64,000 nucleotides of DNA from Phocoena phocoena. Its lineage: Eukaryota > Chordata > Mammalia > Artiodactyla > Phocoenidae. Where the stretch lies: assembly GCF_963924675.1 (NCBI RefSeq), contig NC_089219.1:152230288-152294287 (forward strand), read 5' to 3'. Shown here piece after piece: positions 10,771 to 23,171 of the stretch. The position numbers and the translations under genes are program-made. Below the pieces are notes generated by a model. It was not told the DNA's origin, ran no database searches, and worked only from the letters and a program-made list of their open reading frames with translations. Each line of letters starts with the position of its first letter. Within the stretch, counting starts at the first letter, position 1.

Positions 10771-13734
10771 GCTACTCTGTGTTGTTCGGTGTCTGGCACA
10801 CAACAGGGATTATGCTGAATGATTTCTCCTTGCCCCTCCAGATCTACTCTTTCACCTCTCCACCCAGCTCTGTGGACCACATCTTTTTTTTCTGGGGTTT
10901 CCAGTTGGGTTCAGCTATACCAGTGGGAGTTTGGAGGGTGGCGGGAGAGAGAGATTGGGGTATTTTTCACCCGAGCTCGCTTCCAGCTGGGCTGGATTGG
11001 CAATGGCTGCCGGCTTCCTGAAGGTCACAGCTCCTGTCGGATGGCTTTTGCCTGTAGCTACAGCTCTGGCAGTGTAGCTTCCACTGACCACTCTTCCCTT
11101 TACCCCATCAAGCCTAGGAGCTTCCCACCGCTATTCGTCTTAGGATGCTTTGCTGATTCCCCATAACCCTGCTTGCATCTTTTAAATAGTCCCTTCATTA
11201 AACTTCCTTCAGTTCCTCCTTCTGAGTATGCCATCTCTTTTCTGATAGCATCATGATTGATACGGTAGCATAATGAATGTTTGTTGAATGAATTATGTGA
11301 AACCATCACACACACATTTGCACAGAGCAAGAGAGAACCTGGTGTTTGAGTGATGCTCAGGTCGAGTGATGCTGAAGGGTAGAGAGCGAGGGGGCACTGG
11401 AGAGAAATAAGACTAGAAAGATGGCAGGGACCAGATCATGAACCACCCTGTAGGCCATGAGTTATGTTCCTATAGGTCTAGTTCCCTGAGAAACAGACTC
11501 TGAGATCGATATTTATATGCAGGAAGTTATTGGGGAGATCTCTAGACCACTTAGGATCAACACCTTCGAGACGCAAAGGAAGCGAGAACAAGCAGAGGAG
11601 AAATCTGAAGTGCAATGAAGCTGCAAAGGAGGCCCGAGCCATTCCATGGGGAGCTGTGGACCTTTAAGAATACTACAAAACTGTCCTACCTTGAGGCTTC
11701 AGGGTAGAAGTCCATGGTCTCTGCCACTTTAAATGTCACACAGTACTCAGGAGAGGGCACAGCCCATGTCCTCGGCCCCAAGGCTGGAGCCGGAGCTGGC
11801 AGACCTTGGAGCCTGCATTCTTCAGCAGAGAGTTACATTTTCTCCTTCAGCTTCTGGTGCCAGAACCAATTCTGGATATGCTTCATCATTTAGCATCATG
11901 AAGACCTAGAAAGTGGAATAAGAAGCTGGGAAAAAGATATCTGCTGCTTCCTCTTTTCTTTCCTAAGAGAGGTGATCCCTGGGCAGCAGCTCAGGCTTTT
12001 AGAGACAGACTTGGAGTTGGAAAGACTTTTTAAAGCACCCCGTTTAAGCCCCTCTCTTTCAGCAGAGGACACTGTGATCCAGAGAGGAAAGGTGGCCACA
12101 CAGCTAGTTAGAGGCCAGGACAAGACTAACACCCATGTTTCTGATCCCCAGGCCAGTTTTCCTTTCTTAATTATTCCCTTTGGCCCTCTGAGCTGAAAGG
12201 AGGCTGGCAGATGGGCTCCTTCATCTCTTCCAGCCATGGGGTCTGGCATAGCCTCATCTATGGAACCCCCATCCAATGTCAGGCACTAGAAAGGAGTCTG
12301 TGGCAGCTCATGTCATCAATCCCATGGTCCTGGGATGCTAGGATGTGAGAATAGCTTAAGAAGAACAGCTTGCTGAACCAGGAGCTAAGGTGAGGGATGC
12401 TGGCCAGGGCAGGTAAGGGGAGAGGCAGCCTGAGGATGTTACCAAGTGCTCACTAATTGAGGGTTGGGGGACGGGGCACCAGCTGGGCCAGGGTTTCCCT
12501 GAGGGGTAACTTTTCCCTCCCCAGACACAGGGGAGGAGGACCTTTCTCTGGACAACACTGCAAGCTGGATCCAGAAGGGCCAACTGCAGCAGGAAGAGAA
12601 GGGTGTGGCAGAGCAGAGAATGAGGGCTTTGGGCATCTAGAGAAGGTATCTGTCTTTGGTGGGCCTGGAGAGCTGAGTGAGGTTGGAGACAATCTCAGAA
12701 GGTCAGGCTGGCCCAAGGAGGTGGAAGATTTGTGCCATTTGTGGCTTTCAATTGTCAGCTGTTGGCTGCATGTCCTGTACTTCTTGAGCTTGTATTCAGG
12801 AGAGCTTGTGTTCAGGACAGCTCTGTGTGCTGTCTCTGGTGTGTGTGGTCCTAACAGATGTTTCTGAGTAATGCAGAAGAATCTGTAAGTCATAGGCCTG
12901 TTCCGTGGGCCAAGCCACTGGACGAGAGGGACAAAGGTTTTCATATCAGCATTTGGATAGAGGAAAAATGTGGCAGACGCTAGATGGATGCTTTCCCTGA
13001 TGCTGGAACCCTGGGGGAAAAGAGACTGGGGTAGATGTGAACCTACAGGTCAAGCCTGTGACTGCCTTTCCTTCTCTCCCTCTTGAACCTGCACTATGTC
13101 CAGACTTGCAGGGCCTGACTGTGGGACCTACCATTGTGTCCTTTGGAAACAGGAGCCCCTGATCCTCATGCTCAAGGACGAGATGCGGGGAGGGAGAGTG
13201 ACTGGTGTACTGCTGTGATTAAGTGGTGAGTCTGAGTGGTCACTACCTCTTTCCCTTCCCTAGACTGTGAACCTGGTAGGCAGAAAGGGCAGACTGTCAA
13301 CACAGTGGGAGGACAAGAGCATGGGTGACAGAGCACTGACACTGCAGGGCAGGAGTAGGCAGATGGGCAGGGAAGGTGTGGTGTCTAGCAGGGAGCTCAA
13401 GCCCCTCATTCTCAGCAGGCTCAGTGGGACAGTAAGGTGGAGGCTTTCCGAGAGATGCTCATCCCTGTGTCTTATCCCTCCCTGGGCACACACGACAAGG
13501 GACTCGAGCAAGAGGGCTGCACTCAGGCCTAGTGGCCCACGTGCCCCAGCTTGTCCTTAAGTATCTTACTGTCCAGGAAATGTGCAGTTCCTGGTGAGGA
13601 GCCCCCAGCTGCCCACCCACATTCTAGAATTGGGAGAATACACCCATCTCCTTGGGGTGAAGTGCTGATTCAGCTGAAAGAGGTCTAATGTTCGCCACAG
13701 TGCTTGGGGCACAGTGGAGTAAACTGCAGCCCTT
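10771..13734. other. Intergenic sequence, no gene recognised
   Basis: No exons or RNA genes are recognised. Parts of 10880-11260 ('cccttcattaaacttccttc') and 11460-11640 ('agttccctgagaaacagact') resemble old interspersed repeats that I cannot name. 11900-13730 looks like unique sequence, and its ORFs have no recognisable domain. Confidence 0.4.
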
Positions 13735-13914
13735 ATTAGTCTCTAATTTATAGGAAGAGCATGGTCTTGGGGCCAGACACAGCTGAATTAAAATTCAGAC
13801 TCTGCGCCTTAGCCAGGCTATGTGTCAGGGCAGGTCATTTTTCTTCTTAAAACCTCAGCACCTCATGTGAAAATAGTGATGTCAGTGGCTATGTTTTGCA
13901 GAGTTATTGTGAGG
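13735..13914 (+). repeat. MIR SINE
   Basis: Sense MIR pattern: 'gagcatggtcttggggccag', 'attcagactctgcgcctta' and a body ending 'gagttattgtgaggttat'. Ancient and inactive. Confidence 0.7.
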
Positions 13915-13976
13915 TTATATCACAATATATATATCACATATTATATCACAATGTATATATCACATATTATATCACC
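13915..13976. repeat. 26-bp AT-rich tandem repeat, about 2.4 copies
   Basis: ttatatcaca recurs at 13915 and 13941 and as ttatatcacc at 13967, giving a 26-bp period with near-identical units rich in ATATAT. Confidence 0.8.
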
Positions 13977-13993
13977 AGTCCAGTCCTCTCGAG

Positions 13994-14224
13994 CAGCAGT
14001 CCCCAAACTTTTTGGCACCAGGGACGGGTTTCGTGGAAGACAATTTTTCCACGGATGGGGCTGGGGGATTGTTCAGGCGGTAATGCGAGTGATGGGGAGT
14101 GATGGGGAGTAGTAGCAAGTGAAGCTTCGCTCGCTTGCCTGCCGCTGACCTCCTGCTGTGCGGCCCAGTTCCTAACAGGCCACCGACCAGTCCTGGTCCG
14201 TGGCCCGGGGTTTGGGGACCCCTG
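13994..14224 (+). mobile_element. MER1-type hAT-Charlie non-autonomous transposon
   Basis: Starts cagcagtccccaaacttttt and ends gtttggggacccctg, which are imperfect terminal inverted repeats. The internal sequence ('ccagggacgggtttcgtgga', 'gcggcccagttcctaacagg') matches the MER1 family as I know it. An 8-bp duplication cannot be confirmed because a CHR SINE abuts the right end. Confidence 0.85.
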
Positions 14225-14475
14225 ATCTGGTGGCTAAGACTCCACACTCCCAGTGCAGGGGGCCTGGGTTCAATCCCTGGTCAGGGAACTAGATCCCACA
14301 TGCCGCAACTAAGAGTTCGCAGCCCACAACTAAAGACCCCACGTGCCACAACTAAAGATCCCATAGGCCACAGCTAAAGATCCCGCATGCCGCAATGAAG
14401 ATCCTGCAAGCGGTAACGAAGATCCTGTGCCGCAACTAAGACCTGGCACAGCCAAAGAAATAAATATTTTAAAAA
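14225..14475 (+). mobile_element. CHR-family SINE with expanded internal repeats
   Basis: The 5' end is truncated (ctggtggctaagactcc). 'ggttcaatccctggtcaggg' follows, then several tandem units of the type ccacaactaaagatccc, and an A-rich end at 'aaataaatattttaaaaaag'. Confidence 0.85.
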
Positions 14476-14499
14476 AGAAAGCCCCTCTTAGAACTTATT

Positions 14500-15130
14500 T
14501 TCCAATGGCAGTTGATATAAAATAACAGATAAAAACACAAGAGAATAAGTTAATACCAGAAAGAGGTAAGTGCATGGAAAACAAGATGGAAGACAATAAA
14601 ATGAAAGGTGTCATTTTAAATTAGGTGGTAAGGAAATAACTCTATGAGGAATAACTCTATGACATTTGAGCAGAAAAGTGAATAATAAAATTTAATCAAC
14701 TATACAAAGTTGGAGAGCTACAGAGAGGGCAAGGGAGATTGGATGTTCTAGGCAGTAGGAGCAGCAAAAGCTCTAAATGGGAACAAACTTGGCATGTTTA
14801 TGAAACAAGAAAGTAAAGGTGGCTGAAGCCCAGAAAGCAAGGGAGAGAGTTCGAAGGTGAGGTAGGAAAAGAAGTTAGGATCAGTTTATGGGCTGTGAAG
14901 GCCAGGGTAAGGATTTTAGATCTTATTATTAGTGCAGTGAGAAAACACTGGAGCAGAGGAATCATATATTTAACTTATGTTATGAAAAGGTCACTGCCTG
15001 CTGGGTAGACAATGGGTCATAAAGGAGCCATAGAAGAAGCAGAGAGATGTACTGAAGAATTGTAGTGATACAGCAGAGATGGAGCAGAATAGATGGAATC
15101 AGGTTAGATTTTGTAGATTGAATTAATACA
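14500..15130 (+). mobile_element. Probable L2 LINE fragment
   Basis: Diverged text such as 'agggagattggatgttctag', 'agtttatgggctgtgaaggc' and 'gagaaaacactggagcagag' resembles the body of old mammalian L2 copies. No coding capacity. Confidence 0.5.
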
Positions 15131-16432
15131 ATTTGCTTGTAATTTGGATATGGGTGTGCTGAGGAAGGGAGCATTGAGAATGATTCCTAGGTTTTGGCTT
15201 GGGCAGCTGAGTCCCTGATGGTGCCATTTACTGAGATGAGGGAGATGGGGAAGGAACAAGTTTGACAAAGAACTCAAGACTTCTGGTTTCCAGTCTGGTT
15301 TGTAAGACTTCTGGTTTGTAAGAAGCTTGGAAGTTGCCACTCCATCCTAACAACAAGTAAAACACTGAACAGACTGAAAAATAAACAGATCCATCAGAGA
15401 AGTGAGGTCACAGAGCAAACCACTGCCCCTAAAATTGGAGAGAGAGATAGGCCAATACAGAGCAGAAACCTGCAGGAGCCATTGCCAGGGTATGAAAACC
15501 TGAACTGTAACTGATGAATTGCTGGAGGCTCAGTGTGGACAAGTTTGAGAGCTAGAAACTCCAGGGGTACCCAGTCATAGGGGACCCCCACACTTTTATG
15601 AGTTTTACCTCCAGTAGCTTGGCCATTTCTCACAGTAAATATTGAAGAAAAATCCCCTCTTGCTTCCAGTAGGGCTGCGGGAAAAGGAACCATTTTGAAC
15701 TATGCCAGAACATTCTGTTCTTCTTAACAAGGCTTGCCCTAAAGAGAAGTTATTTTACCAGAGTCTAAACTATTGGGGTTTGTTTTTTAGAGACCAACTA
15801 ACCTGGGGGAAGGGAAATACCCAACTCCAGCCCACTCTGGCCATCCTGTACCACCTAAGGGGTGGCTAGGGGAGGACTGAGAAGCACTTGCGAATTTCCC
15901 AGTCCAGAGGCACAGGCTCATTAAAAGACTGACACCTAATCACAGGACTACAGAACAGTTCCTCTCCCCACACCACATCATCACACTACTAAAGGCCTAT
16001 TTACCGTAGTTCCTTTTACCCAGTATATCATGCCTTCATCAGACAAAAATTGAGGGAATCTGTTGCCAGTAGACCTGCCTTTAAAGAAATGTTAAAAAAA
16101 AAAAAGTTCTTCAGAGAGAAGGAAAATGATATAGGTCAGACATTCAGACTTACAGTATGAAAAAAAAAGAGCACCAGAGAAGGAATAGTGAAGTTAAATA
16201 AAGAGTTTTATTTATCTTATTTTTAATTGATCTCACAATAATAGTTTCTTCAAAATAATAATAGCAATCATTTATTCAACTATGTATTCTTACGTATGTA
16301 TAAATATATGTATATATAATTTATATGTTTATGTATAATTGAAATAAATGACAGCAATGATATAAGGAACGAGAGGAAGGAATAAGGATTATTTTGCTAT
16401 TATAAGGTACTTGTATTACCCATAAAGCAGTA

Positions 16433-16641
16433 CAGTTGACCCAAGGGTTAGGGGTGACGATCCTCCATGCAGTTGAAAATCTGCATATAACTTTACAGTC
16501 CTCCCTCCATGTGTACGCAGATCTGCATCCCTGGATTCAACTACTGTGGATCATGTAATACTGTAGTATGTATTTACTGAAAAAAATCCACATATAAATG
16601 GACCAGTGCAGTCCAGACCCATGTTGTTCAAAGGTCAACTG
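16433..16641 (+). mobile_element. Tigger2/MER28-like DNA transposon
   Basis: Terminal inverted repeats cagttgaccc and ggtcaactg are flanked by TA on both sides, the pogo/Tigger target duplication. 'cctggattcaactactgtgg' and 'aaatccacatataaatggac' lie inside. The family name is from memory. Confidence 0.8.
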
Positions 16642-16765
16642 TATAGTGTTATTTGAAGGTGGACTTAGATTATTTATAAACGTATATTGCAAACTCTAGA
16701 AAAACCACTAAAAAAATTTTTTTTAAGAAATATAACTGATATGATAAAAAAGGAAAGAAAATGGA

Positions 16766-16801
16766 ATCGCTCCTCGGCCTTTTGGCTAAGATCATGTGTA
16801 G
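16766..16801 (+). pseudogene. U2 snRNA 5'-fragment pseudogene
   Basis: The 36 bases match the first 36 nt of U2 snRNA with two differences. They include the invariant cggccttttggctaagatca segment (one base changed at its end region). Direct repeats aggaaagaaaatgga (16751-16765 and 16800-16814) flank it, so it is a retroposed copy truncated at its 3' side and lacking an A tail. It is too short to be functional. Confidence 0.88.
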
Positions 16802-17778
16802 GAAAGAAAATGGAATAATATAAAATGTTCATTTAAAACCACAAAAGGCAGAAAAAGAGTGGAAGACAAAAATAGGAACAAAGAACAGGGCAACCAATAG
16901 AAAACTGTAACAAATTAGGTAGATACTAATCCAACTATACCCACAATCACTTAAATATCAATGATCTAAATATACCAATTAAAAGACAGATATTGTCAAA
17001 ATGGATCAAAAAAAGAACCCAACTATATGTTGTCTACAAGAAACCCACTTTAAGTACAAAGACACATATAGTTTAAAGTAAGTGGATAGACAAAGATATA
17101 CCATGCTAATACTCATTAAAGAAAGCAAGAGTAGCTATTTTAATTTCAGATGAGCAGATTTCAGAGCAAAGGAAGTTACCAAATATAAAGAGGGGCATTC
17201 CATAATGACAATAGGGTCAATTCTCCAAGAAGACATAATAATTTTTAATGTCTATCTGCCCAACAACAGAGTGTAAAAATACACAAGGCAAAACCAGACA
17301 GAACTTCAAGGAGAAACAGATGAATCTGCTATTATAGTTGGAAACTTCAACACCCCTCTAACAGAAATGGACAGATCCAACAGGCAGAAAATCAGTAAGA
17401 ACACAGTTGAACTCAACAGCATATCAATCAACTAGATATAATTGACATCTGTAGACTACTTCATCCAACAACAGCAGAATACATATTCTTCTCAAGCTCA
17501 CAGGGAACATTCGCCAAGATAGACCACTTTCTGGGCCATAAAACACACCTTAACATATTGAAAAGAAAAGAAATCATATGCTTGCTCTTAGACCATGATA
17601 GACTTAAAGCAGGAATCAATAACAGAAAGGTAGCAGGAAAATCCTCGAATACTTAGAGATTAAACAACACACTTCTTAATAACACATGGGTCAAAGGAGA
17701 AACCTCAAGGGAAATTTTAAAATATTTTGAACTGAAAAAATATGATTTATCAAAATTTGTGGGATACAGCAAAGCAAC

Positions 17779-18280
17779 TGTCATGGTTAATTTTATAATA
17801 TTTCAGCTTGACTGGGTTAAGGGATGCCCAGATAGCTGGTGAAACACTATTTCTGGCTGTGTCTGTGAGGGTGTTTCTGGAATAGAGTAGCATTTGAATT
17901 GGTGAACTGAGTAAAGTAGATGGACCTCCCCAAAGTGGGTGAGCAGCATCCAATCTACTGAGGGCCTGAACAGAACAAAAAGGCAGAAGAGTGAATTCAT
18001 TCTCTGTTTAAGCTGGGATATCCATCTTCTCCTGCCCTCAGACATTGGAGCTCCTGGTTCTTAGGCCTTCAGGCTCAGACCAGGGCTTATGCCACGGCCC
18101 CTACCTGGTCCTCAGGCCTTTGGACTCTGGCTGAATTATACCACCAGCTTTCCTGGTTCTCTAGCTTGCAGACGGAAGACTGTGGGACTTCTTGGTCTCC
18201 ATAATCACGTGAGCCCATTCCTATAATAAATCTCTCTAAAAATATATGTTCTGTTTTTCTGGAGAACCCTGACTAGTACA
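17779..18280 (+). mobile_element. Solitary LTR-like element, family uncertain
   Basis: About 502 bp beginning TG and ending CA, with a CCTATAATAAATC polyadenylation-like segment near its 3' end and 'ctggagaaccctgactagta' at the terminus. The flanks gcaac and gcagt could be a decayed 5-bp duplication. It splits the host L1 at 'gggatacagcaaagca'/'gcagtgcttagagg'. No coding region. Confidence 0.55.
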
Positions 18281-19057
18281 GCAGTGCTTAGAGGAAAATT
18301 CATAGCATTGAATGTATATATCAGAAAAGAAAAAGGATCTAAAACCAGTCATCTAAGCCACCTTAAGAAGCTAGAAAAAGAAGAGCAAATTAAATCCAAA
18401 GTAAGCAGAAGGAAAGAAATAATAAAAATATAGAATCAGAAATAAATTACATTGAAAACAGGAAATCAACAAAACCAAAAGCTGGTTCTTTGAAAAAATC
18501 AGTAAAAGTGATAAGCTTCTAGCCAGGCTAACTAAGAAAAGAAGGGAGTAGACACAAATTACTAATATCAGAAATGAAAGAGGGGACATGACTACAGATC
18601 ACATAGACATTAAAAGGATAATAAAGGAATATTATGAACAACTCTATGCCCACAAATCTGATAACCTTGATGAAATGGACCAATTCCTTGAAATACACAC
18701 TTTGCCAAAACTCACACAAGAAACAGATAATCTGATAGGTCTGTGTCTATTAAAGAAATTGAATCAATAATTAATAATCTTTCAAAATAGTAAGCACCAT
18801 GCTCATACTGGTTCACTGGTGAATTCTGCTAAACATTTAAGGAAGAAATTATATCATTTTTCTACAATCTTTTCCAGGAGACAGAAGCAGAGGGACTGCT
18901 TCCCAACTTATTCTACCAGGGCACTTCCCTAATACCAAAACCAGACAAAGACATTACAAGAAAAGAAGACAACGGATCAATATTTCTCATGAACATAGAT
19001 GCAAAAATTGTCAACAAAATATTAGCACCAACAATGTCTATAAAAAATTAATTAATT

Positions 19058-19275
19058 GGGGCTTCCCTGGTGGCGCAGTGGTTGAGGGTCTGCCTGCCGA
19101 TGCAGCGGATGCGGGTTCGTGCCCCGGTCCGGGAAGATCCCACATGCCGCGGAGCGGCTGGGCCCATGAGCCATGGCCACTGAGCCTGTGCATCCAGAGC
19201 CTGTGCTCCACAACAGGAGAGGCCACAACAGTGAGAGGCCCGCGTACCGCAAAAAAAAAAAAAAAAAAAAAGAAT
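19058..19275 (+). mobile_element. CHR-family SINE
   Basis: Full head (gggcttccctggtggcgcag) and an A tail of more than 20 bases. The flanking attaattaatt-type sequence on both sides (about 19046-19057 and 19273-19287) is the likely target duplication. Confidence 0.93.
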
Positions 19276-19370
19276 TAATTAATTAATTATAGAATTATAC
19301 CATGATTTAGTGGGATTTATCCCACATATTCAAGGCTGGTTCAACATTTGAAAATCAATTAATGTGAAAT

Positions 19371-19505
19371 CATCCCTCAGTATCCATGGGGTACTGGCCC
19401 TAGGACGTGCCATGGGCACAAAAACCCTCGGTTGCACAAGTCCCATAATCGATCCTCTGTATCCACGGGTTCTGTATCTGTGTATTCAATCAACTGCAAA
19501 TTATT
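19371..19505 (+). mobile_element. MER2/Tigger-like element, internally deleted
   Basis: Starts 'ccctcagtatccatgggg' and ends with 'ctctgtatccacgggttctg' and 'aactgcaaattattttgtgg'. These match the two ends of the MER2-type Tigger family joined with the centre missing. Confidence 0.6.
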
Positions 19506-20020
19506 TTGTGGATACGGACAAATTGATTCTAAAGTTTATATGGAGAGGCAAAAGACCCAAAACAGCCAACACAATACTGAAGGAAAAGAACCAAGTCAGA
19601 GGATTGACACTACCTGACCTCAAGACTTACTATAAATGTACACTAATCAGGACAGTGCGATATTAGTGAAAGAAGAGATAAATAGACCCACATGAATATT
19701 GTCAACTGATCTCCAAAAAGGAGCAAAGGCAATACAATGGAGAAAAGGTAGTCTTTTCAACAAATGGTACTGGAACAGCTGGACATCCACATGCAAAAAA
19801 ATGAATTTAGACTCAGACCTTATACCTTCACAAAAGTTAACTCAAAACGGATCACAGAACTAAATGTAAAATTATAAAATTCCTGTAATATAACATTTTC
19901 TTAGGAGAAAATTTAGATGACCTTGGATATGGTGATGACTTTTAGATACAACACCAAAGCCATGATCCATGAAAAAAAGAAAAGAACTCTTAAAACTCAA
20001 CCTGATTAAAAAATGGGCAA

Positions 20021-20284
20021 GGGATTTCCCTGGTGGTCCAGTGGGTAAGACTCTGTGCTCCCAATGCAGAGGCCCACGTTCGATCCCTCGTCAGGGAACT
20101 AGATCCCACACTCATGTCGCTACTAAGAAGCCCGCATGCCGCAACTAAAAAAAGATCCCACATGCCACAACTAAGAAGTCCACGTGCCGGTGCCGCAAAA
20201 AGAAGATCCCGTGTGCCACAACTAAGACACGGTGCAGCCAAAATAAATAATAAAATAAAATAATAAATAAAAAATAAATATTTT
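20021..20284 (+). mobile_element. CHR-family SINE with perfect 13-bp TSD
   Basis: Head gggatttccctggtggtcca, internal ccacaactaagaa-type repeats and an AAATA-rich tail. The direct repeat aaaaaatgggcaa occurs at 20008-20020 and 20285-20297. Confidence 0.93.
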
Positions 20285-20499
20285 AAAAAATGGGCAAAAG
20301 ATCTGAACAGACACCTCACCAAAGAAGATATACAGATGGCAGATAAGCATATGAAAAGATGCACTACATCATATGTCATCAGGGAAATGCAAATTAAAAC
20401 AATAAGAGATACCACTACAACACCAAATGCTGATGAAGATATGAAGCAACAGGAACTCTCATCTATTGCTGGTGGGAATGCAAAATGGTACAGTCATTT

Positions 20500-20672
20500 T
20501 TTTTTTAATACTTATTATTTATTTATTTAGGCTGTGCCAGATCTTCGTTGCAGCATGTGGACTTCTTAGTTGCAGCATGCATGTGGAATCTAGTTCCCCG
20601 ACCAGGGATTGAACCCAGGCCCCCTACAATGGGAGGGTGAGGTCTTACCCACTGGACAACCAGGGAAGTCCC
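20500..20672 (-). mobile_element. CHR-family SINE
   Basis: Poly(T), then 'ggctgtgccagatcttcgtt', 'ccccgaccagggattgaacc' and 'ccagggaagtccc'. It splits the old L1 3' UTR at gtacagtcat/cagtcacttt. Confidence 0.88.
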
Positions 20673-21470
20673 AGTGCAGTCCCAGTCACTTTGGAAGACA
20701 GTTTGGTGGTTTCTTACAAAACTAAACATATTCTTAGGGTACAGACCAGTAATCATGCTCCTTGGTATTTATCCAAAGGAACTGAGAACTTATGTTCACA
20801 CAAAAACCTCCACACAGATGTTTACAGAAGATTCATTGACAATCGCCAAAACTTGGAAGCAACCAAGACGTCCTTTAGTAGGTAAGTTGATAAATAAACA
20901 TTGTCTGATACATCCAAACAATGGAATACTATTTAGCGCTAAAATGAAATGAGCTATCAAGCCATGAAAAGACATGGAGGGAACCTGAACACATATTACT
21001 AGGTAAAAGAAGCCAACATGAAGAGACTACTCACTGTATGATTCCAACTTTATGACATTCTGGAAAAGGCAAAACAGTGGAGACAGTGCAAAGATCAGTG
21101 TTTGCCAGGGGTTGGGGGAAGGGCAGGATGAATGGAGCACAGAGGATTTTTAAAGCAATGAAGCTATTCTGATACTATAATCATGGATACATGACATTAT
21201 ATATTTGTCAAAATCCATAGAATACACAACACAGAAGTGAACCCTAAGGTAAACTATGGACTTTCAGTGATAATGATGTGTCATTGTATGTTTACCAATT
21301 TTAACAAAAATACCACTCTGGTGGGGATGTTGATAATGGAGGAGGCTATGCCTGTGTGGGGGCAGGGGGGTATGTGGGAAATTCCCATACCTTTCGTTCA
21401 ATATTGCTGTGAACCTAAAAAAACCTAAAAAAATTTTAATACATTTTTTAAAAAGTGTACTAAAATTAAT

Positions 21471-22170
21471 AAAGATATTCACTTCTGACTTAAAAAGAAA
21501 CTGGGTTCTGGCCTGGCATGAGGTGGACTTCAGATTCCACTTACAGAGCACTGAGGGTGGAGATACTGGGGAACAAAATTTTCTTCTTCCTCCTATAAAG
21601 ATTTATTGCCAAACAGAACAGTTGTTCTCTTTTTGGAAGCACCCATAGCTTGAACTCTGACTTCTATAACAAGTTATCTAACTTCCCTTAAAAAAAAAAA
21701 AAGGCCCTGTTGGACTAGGGGGTAGAGAGGGTAAACAGGGAAAAAAACTGCATTGAAAATCCCATCAGGTTTTTGTCTAATGTTCTTAAAGGGCTTTAAC
21801 TTGAACTTCATCAAGAATATTAGCATCCAGCCCACAAAAGATGATCAAAATAATTAGAATTGGAAAGTCAGAGAACTGAGAAGAAACCAACCTGTTCTTT
21901 TCATATGGTTTTTCTTTGTTGCTTTTTCCTTTATGCAATGTTTTCCGGTTTTTGAAGAGGAGTAACTGTGGATTTTCTTTATCAAAGTGATTTTGCATGG
22001 CTGGGTTTGGTTTTAGAAATAATTTTGTAAGTCTTTTCAGTTTGAAATACTTCCTTCCCTAACCCCTTCCAACACAAATGGGGTTTGAACATTCTCTGCT
22101 GTTAAGGAGTGGAATTAGTTAGGACCCTTGTAATCAACAAAAATGTTTTGGGATAGCACAAGTAAAAGGG
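21471..22170. other. Non-coding, nothing recognised
   Basis: AT-rich sequence with no exon or repeat that I can name. An antisense frame at 21786-21998 (70 codons) has no recognisable domain. Confidence 0.4.
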
Positions 22171-22176
22171 TTGTCT

Positions 22177-22291
22177 TTGGGACTTTACTGGTGGCCCAGT
22201 GGTTAAGACTCCGTGCTTCCAATGCAGGGGACGCGGGTTTGATCCCTGGTAGGGGAACTAAGATCCCACATGCCACGTGGCCAAAAAAAAA
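22177..22291 (+). mobile_element. Short CHR-family SINE
   Basis: 'gggactttactggtggccca', then 'gtttgatccctggtagggga', 'cccacatgccacgtggcc' and an A tail. Confidence 0.88.
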
Positions 22292-23160
22292 GGTTGTCTT
22301 CTATAAAGGTCCAAGGCTATTTCACAGAATGAGAGGAATTTAATGCAACATGTTCTGGAAACAAGTTGGATGCAGAGAGCATTATCTTTGACTTGTTTCT
22401 GAACCTCTTTTTTATTATTCAATCTGCAGCCAACTACCATGGTTTAGGAGCCAATGGCCCTGTAATACACGTCTATTCTCGTCAATAGATGTATCAGACT
22501 ATGGAGGCCAATTAGTTCCTACTTCAAATTCTTAGGAAAGGAGTCTAATTGGGTTCAGTGTGGATCAGGGCATATAGAGCAATCAACTGTGGCAGGGGGA
22601 CAGGGTGCACCACGTGCATGGGGTGCTCTTTCTGCAAACTTGTGGTTGACGAGTAGAGGCAGACTGGACTAGCTGTGTAATTTGTGGGGCCCTGTGCAAA
22701 ATGAAAATGCAGCGCTCCCTTGTTCAAAAATTAAGACTTTCAAGATGGCAACAGCAGGACATTAAACCAAGTGTGGGGCCCTTCTAAGTGTGGGGTCCTA
22801 TGTGACTGCACAAGTCTCATGCCCTGAAGCTGCTCCACGCTCTGGTCCTGGAGGAAGAGCCTCCAAAAGGAGTTTCTGGACTCCATATGTTAGAAATAGA
22901 ACCAGTGTTTCCTGTGTTTTGGAGATCGTAACTTTAGATTGACTTATGTTCTCCACCATTTTTCTAGTTCCTTATCGCCTCTTCAGATCCAGTAACTTTA
23001 TGTGGAATTGCCTGAATGTAAGTTAGTTGTATTTTTAAAAGTCTTTCGTCCTTTCCTTTTATTGTTAGGCAATGATCTTCTGGAAGGTTCTGCAAAATTT
23101 GATTCGGGTTAACCACCTTCATGAGAAGAGTTGTAGGAGAAGATAATGTCCTTTTTCTTT
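22292..23160. other. Non-coding; possible old repeat at about 22670-22860
   Basis: No gene. The block around 'gtggggccctgtgcaaaatg' and 'gtgtggggcccttctaagtg' looks like an ancient interspersed repeat whose family I cannot assign. The rest is unremarkable. Confidence 0.4.
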
Positions 23161-23171
23161 CTTTTTTCTTC

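Larger units (their letters stand above)
15300..21470 (+). mobile_element. Old L1 carrying many nested insertions
   Basis: Sense L1 sequence can be followed from 5'/ORF1-like sequence (15300-16200) through ORF2 (16800-17770, 18281-19057, 19505-20007) to the 3' UTR (20298-21470). Examples are 'caactatatgttgtctacaa', 'gaaacttcaacacccctcta' and 'ccttggtatttatccaaagg'. It is interrupted by a Tigger-type element, a U2 fragment, an LTR-like element, three CHR SINEs and a MER2-like element. About 0.9 kb of ORF2 seems to be missing around 19371-19505. All reading frames are broken. Confidence 0.8.
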
